Source: CAZWKX01 sp964614095
Lineage (GTDB): Bacteria > Actinomycetota > Acidimicrobiia > Spongiisociales > UBA11373
Assembly: GCA_964614095.1 (NCBI GenBank)
Contig: CAZTJO010000006.1
Location: 1-64,000 of the forward strand
Direction: 5' to 3'
Length of the DNA stretch: 64,000 nucleotides
Shown here: one piece after another, positions 25,425 through 34,081 of the stretch
Position numbering within the stretch: position 1 is the stretch's first letter
How the letters are laid out: each line of letters begins with the position of its first letter
Notes under the pieces: model-generated
Told to the model about the DNA's origin: nothing
Databases searched by the model: none
What the model saw: only the letters and a program-made list of their open reading frames with translations
Made by a program: the position numbers and the translations under genes

Positions 25425-26573
25425 GTGAAGATCGGAATCCTGACCGGAGGCGGCGATGTCCCCGGTCTCAACGCGTGTATCAAGGCAGTGGTCAACCGGG
25501 CCAACGACGCGGGCCATGAGGTAGTTGGCATCCGCCGGGGCTGGGCAGGTCTGCTCTACGCCGATCTCGACAACCCGGAGACGGTCGACGAGTACTTCGT
25601 GCCGCTCGACAAGAAGGCGGTGCGTACCATCGACCGCACCGGCGGCACGATGTTGCACAGCTCGCGTACGAACCCAAGTGTGGTGAAAGAAGGCGACGTA
25701 CCCGATTTCCTCGCCGACGCCGCTCGAGGACAGGCGCCGTACGACTTCACCCCACACGCCCTGAAGGTCGTGGAGGCTTTGGGCATCAACGTGCTCATCC
25801 CCATTGGAGGTGACGACACTCTTTCATACGGGCTGCGGCTTCACGACGAGGGCGTCTCGGTGATAGCAATCCCCAAGACAATGGACAACGACGTCCATGG
25901 GACCGACTACTGCATCGGTTTCTCCACCGCGGTGACGCGTGGCGTCCAATTCATTCACAATCTGCGAACCAGCACCGGCTCACACGAGCGCATCGCCGTC
26001 GTCGAACTCTTTGGGCGCTACAGCGGCGAGACCTCGCTGATCACCGCCTACCTGGCGGGTGTAGATCGAGCCGCCATCTCCGAGATCCCCGTCGATATCC
26101 ACAAGCTCGCCGGCCTTCTGGTTGCCGACAAGAAGGCCAACCCGAGCCACTACTCCATGCTCACCATCTCGGAGGGAGCGGTGCTCGAAGGAGGCGAGAT
26201 GATCCTCACCGGAGAAGCCGATGCCTACGGCCACCGCAAGCTTGGCGGCATCGGCGTGCTTGCCGGAGAGATGATCCGGCAGATCACCGGCGAGGGCATC
26301 GTCTACCAGCAGGTCGGCTATCTCATGCGCTCCGGAAGCCCAGATTCACTGGACCTCATGGTGGCCACCAACTATGCGGTCATGGCTGCCGACCTCGCCA
26401 TCGAAAAGGCCTCGGGGCGTATGGTGGCCTTGCGCGGCGGCACCTACACCAATGTGCCCATCTCCGTGACTCGGGAAGGGGTCAAACGGGTAGACGTGGA
26501 CGAGCTCTACGATGTCGAGTTGTACCGTCCCAAGGTCCGCCACGTCGGCGGCAAGCCCATGTTCCTCTACTGA
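25425..26573 (+). CDS. pfp: 6-phosphofructokinase, PPi-dependent signature
   Basis: Phosphorylates fructose-6-phosphate. The 382 residues carry GGDDT (128-132) and PKTMDND (150-156). In the PFK family Asp at the fourth position of the first motif (D131) with Lys before TxDND (K151) marks pyrophosphate use, and hence a reversible reaction; ATP enzymes have Gly at the first site. The catalytic Asp pair is in TMDND. The sequence is about 40 residues longer than bacterial ATP-PFK. The start is a GTG with AGGAGG six bases upstream. Second gene of a unit with the DUF2090 gene and the next PFK, 11 bases away. Confidence 0.92.
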   Translation: MKIGILTGGGDVPGLNACIKAVVNRANDAGHEVVGIRRGWAGLLYADLDNPETVDEYFVPLDKKAVRTIDRTGGTMLHSSRTNPSVVKEGDVPDFLADAARGQAPYDFTPHALKVVEALGINVLIPIGGDDTLSYGLRLHDEGVSVIAIPKTMDNDVHGTDYCIGFSTAVTRGVQFIHNLRTSTGSHERIAVVELFGRYSGETSLITAYLAGVDRAAISEIPVDIHKLAGLLVADKKANPSHYSMLTISEGAVLEGGEMILTGEADAYGHRKLGGIGVLAGEMIRQITGEGIVYQQVGYLMRSGSPDSLDLMVATNYAVMAADLAIEKASGRMVALRGGTYTNVPISVTREGVKRVDVDELYDVELYRPKVRHVGGKPMFLY

Positions 26574-26584
26574 CAGGAGGCTGA

Positions 26585-27601
26585 ATGGCCGTGATCGGAG
26601 TGCTCACCGCCGGCGGTGACTGCCCCGGCCTCAATGCCGTGATCAGAGGTGTAGTCGCCAGGGCCGTCGCCGCGGGCTCCGAGGTCGTCGGCATCCTCAA
26701 CGGGTGGGAGGGCCTCATGGACGGGGACACCATCCCGCTCGATCGTGATTCGGTCCGCGGCATCCTCGCCCGCGGGGGCACCATCCTCGGCACCTCGCGC
26801 AAGGATCCCTACGTTCACGGTCAAGGCTTCGAGAGCGTGCGCCGCACGGTCCAGTCGATCGACATGGACACGCTTGTGGTCGCCGGCGGCGATGGCACTC
26901 TGAAGACTGCCCTCCAGCTCACCGAGGATGGGCTCCCCGTCATCGGTGTGCCCAAGACCATCGACAACGACATTGCCGCCACCGACTTCACGTTTGGGTT
27001 CGACACCGCGGTGCAGATCGCCACCGAAGCCATCGATCGGCTCAGCACCACGGCCGAGTCGCACAACCGCATCATTGTGGTCGAGGTCATGGGTCGGACC
27101 AAAGGCTGGATCGCCACGTATGCCGGCCTGGCCGCCGGCGCCGATGCCATCCTCATTCCCGAGTTACAGCTTGATCTCGAAGAGGTGGCAAAGGTGGTGC
27201 GGCGCCGTCACCGCAGGGGCCGCAACTACTCGATAGTCGTTGTGGCCGAGGGTATCAAGCCGCCGAAAGAGACCAAGCTGCAGAAGGACGTTTTTGGTTT
27301 TGAGCGTCTCGGCGGAGTGGCCTACCAGGTCGCCCCCGTGCTCGAAGAGCTCACCGGCTTCGAAACCAGGGTCACCGTGCTCGGTCACCTGCAACGCGGT
27401 GGCACCCCGACGGCATTCGACCGGGTCCTGGCCACCCGTCTCGGTGCTGCGGCGGCCGATCTCGCCATTGCCGGAGAAGGGGGAAAGATGGTGGCCCTGC
27501 GCGGCGCCAAGATTGTTCCCGTCCCGCTCGCCGAGGCCTGCACCGAGATCCGCGGCGTCGACGAGGAGCTCTTCGAGGTGGCGCGCACGTTCTTCGGCTA
27601 G
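26585..27601 (+). CDS. pfkA: 6-phosphofructokinase, ATP-type (group III)
   Basis: A 338-residue PFK with GGDGT at 101-105 (Gly104, ATP signature) but PKTIDND at 123-129 (Lys124). The Gly104/Lys124 combination is that of the ATP-PFK of Streptomyces and related group III enzymes. Other landmarks are TAGGDCPGLNAVI at the N terminus, EVMGRTKGWIA and LGHLQRGGTP. AGGAGG lies before the ATG, 11 bases after the preceding pfk stop, so the two PFKs are cotranscribed. The 3' end meets the convergent pseudouridine synthase gene within eight bases. Confidence 0.94.
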   Translation: MAVIGVLTAGGDCPGLNAVIRGVVARAVAAGSEVVGILNGWEGLMDGDTIPLDRDSVRGILARGGTILGTSRKDPYVHGQGFESVRRTVQSIDMDTLVVAGGDGTLKTALQLTEDGLPVIGVPKTIDNDIAATDFTFGFDTAVQIATEAIDRLSTTAESHNRIIVVEVMGRTKGWIATYAGLAAGADAILIPELQLDLEEVAKVVRRRHRRGRNYSIVVVAEGIKPPKETKLQKDVFGFERLGGVAYQVAPVLEELTGFETRVTVLGHLQRGGTPTAFDRVLATRLGAAAADLAIAGEGGKMVALRGAKIVPVPLAEACTEIRGVDEELFEVARTFFG

Positions 27602-27608
27602 AGAGGGC

Positions 27609-28541
27609 CTACTCGACGGCGTCGATGTTTCCCGTTGCCGGGTCGCCGAGAGATGCCAGCACTGAACGAAGGTCGCCGGCAAGCGGCGACGCCGCCTCAA
27701 TAGGTGCCCCCGTCACCGGGTGCCGGAAGGCCAATCGTGCCGCATGGAGGAATTGGCGCCCGGCAATCCCGTCCCGACGCCCGTACGTCGCATCCGAGAC
27801 CACCGGATGCCCTATCGATGCCAGGTGCACCCGAATCTGGTGAGTGCGCCCGGTCTCGAGCCGGACTTCAAGCAGCGTCAGCTCCGGCTCCTCCCAGAAA
27901 GCCGACACCCGATAGCCGGTGCGGGCGGGACGCCCGCCGGGGTCGATGCGCATGCGGCCTCGCCGCCGGGGATGCCGACTCATGGCGGCCTCTATCTTTC
28001 CCGTCGCCGCCTGAAACGACCCGTGTACCAGAGTCCGGTAGACGCGTTCCATCTCATGATGAGCGGCGGCCCGGCGCAGCTCCTCAAAAGCCTCCGGCAG
28101 CAGGGCGACAACCAGCAATCCCGACGTGTCCCGATCAAGCCGATGCACGATGCCCCAGCGGTCCTCTTCGCCGACCCCGCGCACCTGCGGCCACCGCTGC
28201 AAAATCCCGGCCGCTAGCGTTCCCCGCCTCGCCCCGGCTCCCGGATGGACCACAATCCCTGCCGGCTTGTCCAGCACGGCAAGATGTTCATCCTCGTGGA
28301 CGACGCTGAAGGGAACGTCTTCCGGCTGCAGGACAGCCGCCGATACCGGCACTTCGATCTCCACGACGGCGCCTGCTTCGATGCGCCGACGGGCCGCGAC
28401 CCGCTCGCCGTCGAACCGCGCCTTGCCCTCATCCACGAGTTGGCGGGCCCGCGACCGGCTTATGTTCGCAAGCACGGCGGCTATTCGATCGGCTCGCTCG
28501 CCACCGAGTTCCGGGGGTACTTCAGCCCGTGTCCGCTCCAT
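27609..28541 (-). CDS. rluD: RluA-family 23S rRNA pseudouridine synthase
   Basis: A 310-residue enzyme that isomerises uridines in rRNA. An N-terminal S4 RNA-binding domain (ADRIAAVLANISRSRARQLVDEGKARFDG) is followed by the synthase domain with the catalytic Asp in HRLDRDTSGLLVVA and the RTHQIRVHL motif. The start MERTRAEVP overlaps the last 20 bases of lspA, with GAGG just upstream; the longer reading lies within lspA. The order lspA then rluD is conserved in many actinobacteria and Firmicutes. The exact uridines modified cannot be told from sequence. Confidence 0.92.
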   Translation of the reverse strand: MERTRAEVPPELGGERADRIAAVLANISRSRARQLVDEGKARFDGERVAARRRIEAGAVVEIEVPVSAAVLQPEDVPFSVVHEDEHLAVLDKPAGIVVHPGAGARRGTLAAGILQRWPQVRGVGEEDRWGIVHRLDRDTSGLLVVALLPEAFEELRRAAAHHEMERVYRTLVHGSFQAATGKIEAAMSRHPRRRGRMRIDPGGRPARTGYRVSAFWEEPELTLLEVRLETGRTHQIRVHLASIGHPVVSDATYGRRDGIAGRQFLHAARLAFRHPVTGAPIEAASPLAGDLRSVLASLGDPATGNIDAVE

Positions 28542-29007
28542 CGGCCTCAAGAGTATGCCGTCTGAACAGGGCGAACCCGATGAGGAGCCCGGCACCAATG
28601 GTTATGGCGCTGTCGGCCACGTTGAACGCGGGGAAGAAGCGAAAGTCGATGAAGTCGACCACTCGCCCGTCGAAGAGCCCCGCGCCACGAAAAAGACGGT
28701 CCCCCAGATTGCCCATAGCCCCGCCGAGCACCAGGCCCATGGCGATGGACTCTACGCGGCCGGGGAGCCTCCCCATCGCCATGACGATCCCGACGGTGGT
28801 GGCGATGGCGACTAGGGCGATCACGGAGCCGGCGCCGCGCAGAAGCCCGAAGGCGGCGCCCGAGTTGGTCACGTAGCCCAACTGCAGAACACCATCGATG
28901 AGCACGATCGGTTTCCCCGGAAGCGTGCTCACCACCCACCACTTCACCAGCTGATCGACGAGCACCACCGTTCCACCAACAAGCAGCGCGGCGCGACGGG
29001 TGCTCAT
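28522..29007 (-). CDS. lspA: Lipoprotein signal peptidase
   Basis: Membrane aspartyl protease that removes signal peptides from diacylglyceryl-prolipoproteins. 161 residues with four helices. Conserved motifs are YVTNSGAAFGLL, GGAMGNLGDRLF with the first catalytic Asp, and VVDFIDFRF...FNVADSAI with the second. Start MSTRRAALL overlaps the stop of the zinc-finger gene upstream (ATGA), so the longer reading is rejected. Confidence 0.95.
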   Translation of the reverse strand: MSTRRAALLVGGTVVLVDQLVKWWVVSTLPGKPIVLIDGVLQLGYVTNSGAAFGLLRGAGSVIALVAIATTVGIVMAMGRLPGRVESIAMGLVLGGAMGNLGDRLFRGAGLFDGRVVDFIDFRFFPAFNVADSAITIGAGLLIGFALFRRHTLEADGADTG

Positions 29008-29378
29008 CTGCGATTGGAGGCGCAATCGATACACAGTTTTGTGTAGGGAAGCGCCTCCAGCCGGGTCACCGGGATAGCGGTGCCGCAGCCCTCACAATTG
29101 CCGTAGCCGATGCCGTCGATGCGCTCCAGCGCCTCATCGACCTGGTCCAGCAGGCTCGCCGCGTTCTCAGCCAGGGAGAGCTCCTTCTCCATCTCGAACG
29201 CCAGCGAGCCTCCTTCGGCGGTGTTCGGATCGGGACTGCGCTCCGAGGAGGTCTCGGTGAGCCGAACCTCCTCGCGCTCTTCCTCGATCTCGCGAATGAC
29301 CTCCAAGAGGCGCTCACGCTCGGATTCGAGCTTTTTGCGGAACCGCTCGAGAGTGGATTGAGCGAGATCTCTGCCCAC
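29004..29378 (-). CDS. TraR/DksA-type zinc-finger protein
   Basis: A 124-residue protein: an N-terminal coiled coil (FRKKLESERERLLEVIREIEEEREEV) and a C-terminal C4 zinc finger, CEGCGTAIP...KLCIDC, with spacing 2-17-2. This DksA/TraR architecture binds the secondary channel of RNA polymerase in proteobacteria; actinobacterial members next to lspA are less studied. The GTG start is four bases after AGGAGG; an ATG two bases earlier is in a different frame and encodes an unrelated shadow. Confidence 0.9.
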   Translation of the reverse strand: MGRDLAQSTLERFRKKLESERERLLEVIREIEEEREEVRLTETSSERSPDPNTAEGGSLAFEMEKELSLAENAASLLDQVDEALERIDGIGYGNCEGCGTAIPVTRLEALPYTKLCIDCASNRR

Positions 29379-29432
29379 ATGACCTCCTGTGGCGGCCGCA
29401 GAGGCTAGCACGCCGTCACCCCATTCGGGTAG

Positions 29433-29741
29433 CTAGCGCCCGCTCAGGTCCTCTAGGGCCAGCCGCGCCTCCGTGACGCCGACGCCGGCCACGAGGATAC
29501 GCTTGTGCCTGGAAGCCTCGCCGGAGAGAACCTCGCCCGACTGCCCCCCAAAAAAGCCGGCGACGAGCGACGCCGCGGCCGCGTTGGCCCGGCCCCGCTC
29601 GGGAGGCGCCGCCACCCGTACCCGCAACGCCCCCCCGTGAAGCCCGGTGATCTCGTTGCGGCTGGAATGCGGCACCACCCAGACCGCAACAACCACTCCG
29701 TCCGGAGCGGCCTGGACTACGTCGGCCGAATCATTCACCAC
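29433..29741 (-). CDS. YggU-family (DUF167) protein
   Basis: A 102-residue protein of the DUF167 family, a small alpha/beta fold of unknown function. The family signature is seen as VWVVPHSSRNEITGLHGGALRVRVAAPPERGRANAA, and near the end GEASRHKRILVAG. In many bacteria it sits beside yggT, the situation here being separated by ileS. The start is a GTG. It is divergent from the ileS leader. Confidence 0.88.
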   Translation of the reverse strand: MVNDSADVVQAAPDGVVVAVWVVPHSSRNEITGLHGGALRVRVAAPPERGRANAAAASLVAGFFGGQSGEVLSGEASRHKRILVAGVGVTEARLALEDLSGR

Positions 29742-29811
29742 TGCCGTAGGCTATCGCTTGCGGCTGCAGGGAGTGCGTCCGACACCCACTACGTGTGCGC
29801 TACCATCCGTC

Positions 29812-30016
29812 GCCACGGCCCTGATGGGGATACGCCGCCCGGAATCGGCCAACGACCAGGCGGCATCACCCCGGAGCTGCGGGAAGAACGGGCCCAATCG
29901 CCTCAGTAGAACCCGCCGGAACCCCCGCCGACACGGGGAAGAGGAGCGGCCGCCCTGCGGGGTGGCAAGCCGGGTGGTACCGCGGGCCCCGCTCGTCCCG
30001 GCGGACGGCAACCGAG
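29812..30016 (+). promoter_or_regulatory. T-box riboswitch upstream of ileS (isoleucine)
   Basis: The core T-box GGGTGGTACCGCG is at 29972-29984, with the tRNA-acceptor-pairing bulge TGGT at 29975-29978. Upstream is a short stem I: GGGG/CCCC at the base, an internal loop with ATAC on one side and ATCA on the other, then GCCGCC/GGCGGC. The triplet ATC at 29865-29867, followed by A, sits where the specifier codon is expected and reads isoleucine, agreeing with the downstream gene. No run of T follows the T-box; instead complementarity exists between CTCG/GTCC near 29992 and the CGAGGAC before the ATG, which suggests control of translation rather than termination, as known for actinobacterial ileS. 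A possible -10, TACCAT, is at 29801. Confidence 0.9.
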
Positions 30017-30022
30017 GACACC

Positions 30023-33000
30023 ATGGCGAAGCGCACTTCCTTCAACCGAGTCTCCCCTCACGTCTCCTTCCCCGCGCAAGAAGAGGAGATCATCGACCTC
30101 TGGGAGCGGCTCGATGCTTTCGGCGTTTCGGTGGCGATGCGTCCCGAGGAGACCGAATTCACCTTCTACGACGGACCCCCGTTTCCGACGGGCACCCCTC
30201 ACTACGGCAATCTGCTGGCCGGCGTGCTCAAGGACATCGTCCCCCGGTACTGGACCATGCGAGGCCACCGTGTGGAGCGCCGCTTCGGGTGGGACACACA
30301 CGGCCTTCCGATCGAAATGGAGGTCCAGGCGGAGCTGGGCCTGTCGGGCCCATCCGACATACAGGCCTACGGGGTCGGCCGATTCAACGAAGCCTGCCGC
30401 CGACGAGTCGACGCCAACACCGAGGCCTGGCAAGCCATCACCCGTCGCATCGGCCGCTGGGTCGACTTCGAAAACGACTACAAGACCATGGACCTCGGCT
30501 TCATGGAGTCGGTGTGGTGGGTTTTCAGACAACTCTGGGACAAGGGCCTCGTCTACCGCGACTTCAAGGTGCTGCCCTATTCATACGGCGCCTCCACCCC
30601 TCTCTCCAACTTCGAGGCCAACATGGACTACCGGGAGGTAGAGGACCCGTCGTTGACGGTGCGGCTGCGCGTCATCGAGGACCACCTACCGGCGGAACGT
30701 GACGACTACCTGCTGGTCTGGACGACCACCCCCTGGACGCTTCCCTCCAACCTGGCGGTGGCCGTGCGCCGGGAATCACGCTACGTGCGCATCGACGCCC
30801 CGATTCATGGCCTCGAAGGCCGCTACTGGATTGCCGCCGATCTGGTGGAGGCATTCTGGGGCGAGGAAACACCCCAGCCCTCGGCCGAAGCCACCGGGGC
30901 CGACCTGCTGGGCACCAGCTACCAACCGCCGTTCGCCTACTTCGCCGACGAGCGACAGCGTGGCGCCTTTGTCGTCATCGAGAGCGAAGACACCACAACC
31001 GACGAGGGCAGCGGCCTGGTGCACATGGCCCCCGCCTACGGCGAAGCGGACTTCTACGCGCTCCAGGCGGCCGGGATCGATTCTCTCGTCGATCCCGTGG
31101 ATGCCGAGGCCCGCTTCACCGACCGGGTCCCCGACGTCGCCGGGATGTTTGTCAAGGACGCCGATGCGGTACTGCTGGAGATGCTGCGAGAACAGGGCAT
31201 CCTGGTGCAGAGCGGGACCATCGTTCACTCCTATCCCTTCTGCTGGCGCACCGGCACTCCCCTTATCTACAAGGCAATTCCCACCTGGTTCGTCCGAGTC
31301 GAAAGCCAACGTGAGCGTATGGTCGAGCTCAACCAGCGCATCCACTGGGTCCCCGGTCACGTGGGCGAGCGCCGTTTCGGCAATTGGCTCGAGCAGGCCC
31401 GCGATTGGGCCATCAGCCGCAATCGCTACTGGGGCTCGTGCATCCCGGTATGGGAATGCCCGTCCTGCCAGGAGATGGCGTGCGTAGGCTCGATCGACGA
31501 ACTCGAAAAACGATCCGGCGTTCGCCTGACCGATCTGCACAAACACATCGTCGACGCGGTCACCTTCCCCTGCCCCTGCGGCGGAGAGATGAGCCGAGTG
31601 CCCGAGGTGCTCGACGTCTGGTTCGAATCAGGCTCCATGCCCTACGCGCAGCACCACTACCCCTTTGAGAGCACAGACGAATTCGCCCGCCGTTTCCCCG
31701 CCGACTACATCGCCGAGGGCCTGGATCAGACTCGCGGCTGGTTCTACACCCTCCTAGTGCTCGCCACCGCCGTCTTCGACGACATTCCCTTCCGCAACTG
31801 TGTCGTCAACGGCCTGATCCTCGCCGAGGACGGCCGCAAGATGTCCAAGAGCTTGAAGAACTACCCCGACCCGTTCGAGCTGATCGAGGAGTTCGGCGCC
31901 GATGCGCTCCGCGCTTACTTGATCAACTCGCCCGTCGTGAGGGCCGAGCCGCTGCGGTTCTCCAAGGCAGGCGTGCGCGATGTCGTCCGCGCCGTGATGC
32001 TGCCCCTGTGGAACGCCTACTCGTTCTTCACCACCTATGCCTCGGCCGAGGATCTCTCGGCCGCCCATCTGACGGCTGCTCCCCCGCCGGCGGATCGCCC
32101 CGAGATCGACCGCTGGATACTCTCCGTGCTCCAAAGCCTGGTGAAGCAGGTCAACGACGAGATGGAGGGCTACTACCTCTACAACGTCATTCCGCCACTC
32201 GTCGCCTTCATCGACGACCTCACGAATTGGTACATCCGTCGCTCTCGCCGTCGCTTCTGGCGCCGTCGCGATGCCGAGTCCGCAGCAGCCAGGATCGATA
32301 CCGAGGCGGCCTTTGCGACTCTCTACGAGGTTCTCGTCACCTTCACCGAGCTCATGGCGCCGGTGCTGCCGTTCGTCACCGAAGTCCTGTACCAAGGGCT
32401 CGTCGTGAACCAGAGAACAAACAGCAGCGGACCCGCCAGCGTGCACCACGAGGATTACCCACAGGCGGTATCCGAGCTCATCGATCCGGAACTCGAGACG
32501 GCGATGGCCGTGGTTCGTTCGATCGTCACTCTCGGGCGTGGCCTGCGCCGCACTCACGGAATCCGAGTTCGGCAGCCTTTGAGCACACTGACGGTGGTGA
32601 GCCACGATGAGAAGGTGCGTGCCACCGTCGCGGCACACACCGGCCTCATCGGTGAAGAACTCAACGTGAAGACGGTGGCCACAAGCGGAGATGAGCGGGC
32701 GCACGCCCACATCAGCGCCAAGCCGAACTACAAGCTGCTCGGCCCCCGGCTCGGAGCCCGCATGCAAGAACTAGCCGCCGCCATCGAATCGCTCGACGAG
32801 GGATCGATTGCCCGTCTTTTGGACGGTGAAGAGCTAAACGTCGGCGGTGAGGTGATCAGCCTCGACGACGTCGCCGTGGGACGCCAGCCTCTTCAGGGAG
32901 TTGTCGTCGCCTCCGACGCGCAGGTATCCGTGGCCTTGGACACCACCGTGACCCCGGAGCTGGCCCGGGAGGGTTTTGCCCGCGAGATAGTGAAGGTGGT

Positions 33001-33214
33001 GCAGGGCATAAGGCGCTCCAAGGGTCTCGATGTCTCCGATCGCATCGTGCTCGGCTGGTCGAGCAAATCGGAAGAGGTAAAGGAAGTGATGGCTCGTCAC
33101 CGTGACTGGATCGCCGCCGAGGTCCTTGCCGTCGAGATCGCCGAGCGCCCCGGAGCAGGAGAGACGATTGAGGTCCAGGGCCAGACCCTCCATATCGACA
33201 TAACCCCCCGCTGA
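30023..33214 (+). CDS. ileS: Isoleucine-tRNA ligase
   Basis: Charges tRNA-Ile. 1063 residues, the longer eukaryote-like (IleS2) type, which in other species is associated with lower mupirocin sensitivity. The Rossmann class I motifs are HYGN at 60-63 and KMSKS at 606-610; WDTHGLPIE and GLDQTRGWFYTL are typical. The CP1 editing insert with TTTPWTLPSN and DEGSGLVHMAPAYGE is present, and a C4-type zinc-binding region appears at WECPSCQEMAC...CPCGGEM. GAGGAC lies before the ATG in the T-box leader. Convergent with yggT. Confidence 0.97.
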   Translation: MAKRTSFNRVSPHVSFPAQEEEIIDLWERLDAFGVSVAMRPEETEFTFYDGPPFPTGTPHYGNLLAGVLKDIVPRYWTMRGHRVERRFGWDTHGLPIEMEVQAELGLSGPSDIQAYGVGRFNEACRRRVDANTEAWQAITRRIGRWVDFENDYKTMDLGFMESVWWVFRQLWDKGLVYRDFKVLPYSYGASTPLSNFEANMDYREVEDPSLTVRLRVIEDHLPAERDDYLLVWTTTPWTLPSNLAVAVRRESRYVRIDAPIHGLEGRYWIAADLVEAFWGEETPQPSAEATGADLLGTSYQPPFAYFADERQRGAFVVIESEDTTTDEGSGLVHMAPAYGEADFYALQAAGIDSLVDPVDAEARFTDRVPDVAGMFVKDADAVLLEMLREQGILVQSGTIVHSYPFCWRTGTPLIYKAIPTWFVRVESQRERMVELNQRIHWVPGHVGERRFGNWLEQARDWAISRNRYWGSCIPVWECPSCQEMACVGSIDELEKRSGVRLTDLHKHIVDAVTFPCPCGGEMSRVPEVLDVWFESGSMPYAQHHYPFESTDEFARRFPADYIAEGLDQTRGWFYTLLVLATAVFDDIPFRNCVVNGLILAEDGRKMSKSLKNYPDPFELIEEFGADALRAYLINSPVVRAEPLRFSKAGVRDVVRAVMLPLWNAYSFFTTYASAEDLSAAHLTAAPPPADRPEIDRWILSVLQSLVKQVNDEMEGYYLYNVIPPLVAFIDDLTNWYIRRSRRRFWRRRDAESAAARIDTEAAFATLYEVLVTFTELMAPVLPFVTEVLYQGLVVNQRTNSSGPASVHHEDYPQAVSELIDPELETAMAVVRSIVTLGRGLRRTHGIRVRQPLSTLTVVSHDEKVRATVAAHTGLIGEELNVKTVATSGDERAHAHISAKPNYKLLGPRLGARMQELAAAIESLDEGSIARLLDGEELNVGGEVISLDDVAVGRQPLQGVVVASDAQVSVALDTTVTPELAREGFAREIVKVVQGIRRSKGLDVSDRIVLGWSSKSEEVKEVMARHRDWIAAEVLAVEIAERPGAGETIEVQGQTLHIDITPR

Positions 33215-33224
33215 GCCGAGGCCC

Positions 33225-33476
33225 CTAGCCAAGCAAGCTGGCGACGATCCCCAGCAGCACCAGCACGATAATCGGCGACAGATCAAGGGCCGCGTTGCCC
33301 ATGCGCACCGGAGGAACAAGAGCGCGCACCGGAGCCAGGACCGGTTCGGTGACGGTGCGCAGCACGCTGCGAGTGCGACCCACCGGATGATCATACGAAA
33401 CGGGAATCCACTCCAGGACGATCCGCAGGAAGATGACGAGCATGTAGACCTCTATGGCGAGGGCCACATACCTCAC
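33225..33476 (-). CDS. yggT: YggT-family membrane protein
   Basis: An 83-residue protein with two membrane helices (ALAIEVYMLVIFLRIVLEWI and IIVLVLLGIVASLLG) and the YggT sequence TEPVLAPVRALVPP between them. Its role is not well defined; the gene follows sepF in most actinobacteria and cyanobacteria, implying a link to division or envelope. The GTG start shares one base with the sepF stop. It is the last gene of the division cluster. Confidence 0.93.
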   Translation of the reverse strand: MRYVALAIEVYMLVIFLRIVLEWIPVSYDHPVGRTRSVLRTVTEPVLAPVRALVPPVRMGNAALDLSPIIVLVLLGIVASLLG

Positions 33477-34081
33477 TACTGAGTCTCTCCGGAGTCGTAG
33501 TAGCCCAGACTCTCCAGACGGCGCCGTTCGTCCCGGGTGATGTTCACGTTGGCCGGAGTGACGAGGATCACCCCCTGCGCCACCTTCCGCATGGTGCCGC
33601 CCAGGGCGTAGGTCAAGCCGCTGGCGAAGTCGACCAGCCGCCGCACCATCGCCGGCTCCACCTTGCGCAGATCCAGTATGACCGGCACGCTGGCGCGGAG
33701 ATGGTCTGCCAGCTTCTGCGCGTCGGAGTAGGAGCGGGCGGTGATGACCTCAGTCTCGAGATCATTCTCGGTCACGGTGCGCACCGCAGAGGTCTCGGCC
33801 GGCGTCACAATCACGCCGGCGTCGGCAAGAGCCCCGTCGGGTACGGTGCGTCGACGCGCCGCCATCGGCGGTTCTACCCTGCGGGCGCCGCCATAGGGAG
33901 ATTCGGTGGCCGGGTACTGCCGCCGCGGCCCCGAGTCCAACGACGGCGACGTGGGCTGTCCCGTGCCGTAGACGGACCCCGACCGCATCTGGACCGACTC
34001 GTCTGCGGACCCCTCGTAACCACCTTCCTCCTCATCAACGAGGCCGAGGTAGAAGAGGGTCCTCTGCCACAAGCTTGCCAT
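33476..34081 (-). CDS. sepF: Cell division protein SepF
   Basis: FtsZ-binding membrane anchor. 201 residues: an amphipathic N terminus (MASLWQRTLFYLGLVDEEE) that would insert in the membrane, a disordered acidic and basic linker to about residue 100, and the SepF core (VITARSYSDAQKLADHLR, VILDLRKVEPAMVRRLVDFASGLTYALGG, VILVTPANVNI). In actinobacteria SepF replaces FtsA and ZipA as FtsZ tether. Its ATG directly follows the yggS stop. Confidence 0.95.
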   Translation of the reverse strand: MASLWQRTLFYLGLVDEEEGGYEGSADESVQMRSGSVYGTGQPTSPSLDSGPRRQYPATESPYGGARRVEPPMAARRRTVPDGALADAGVIVTPAETSAVRTVTENDLETEVITARSYSDAQKLADHLRASVPVILDLRKVEPAMVRRLVDFASGLTYALGGTMRKVAQGVILVTPANVNITRDERRRLESLGYYDSGETQ

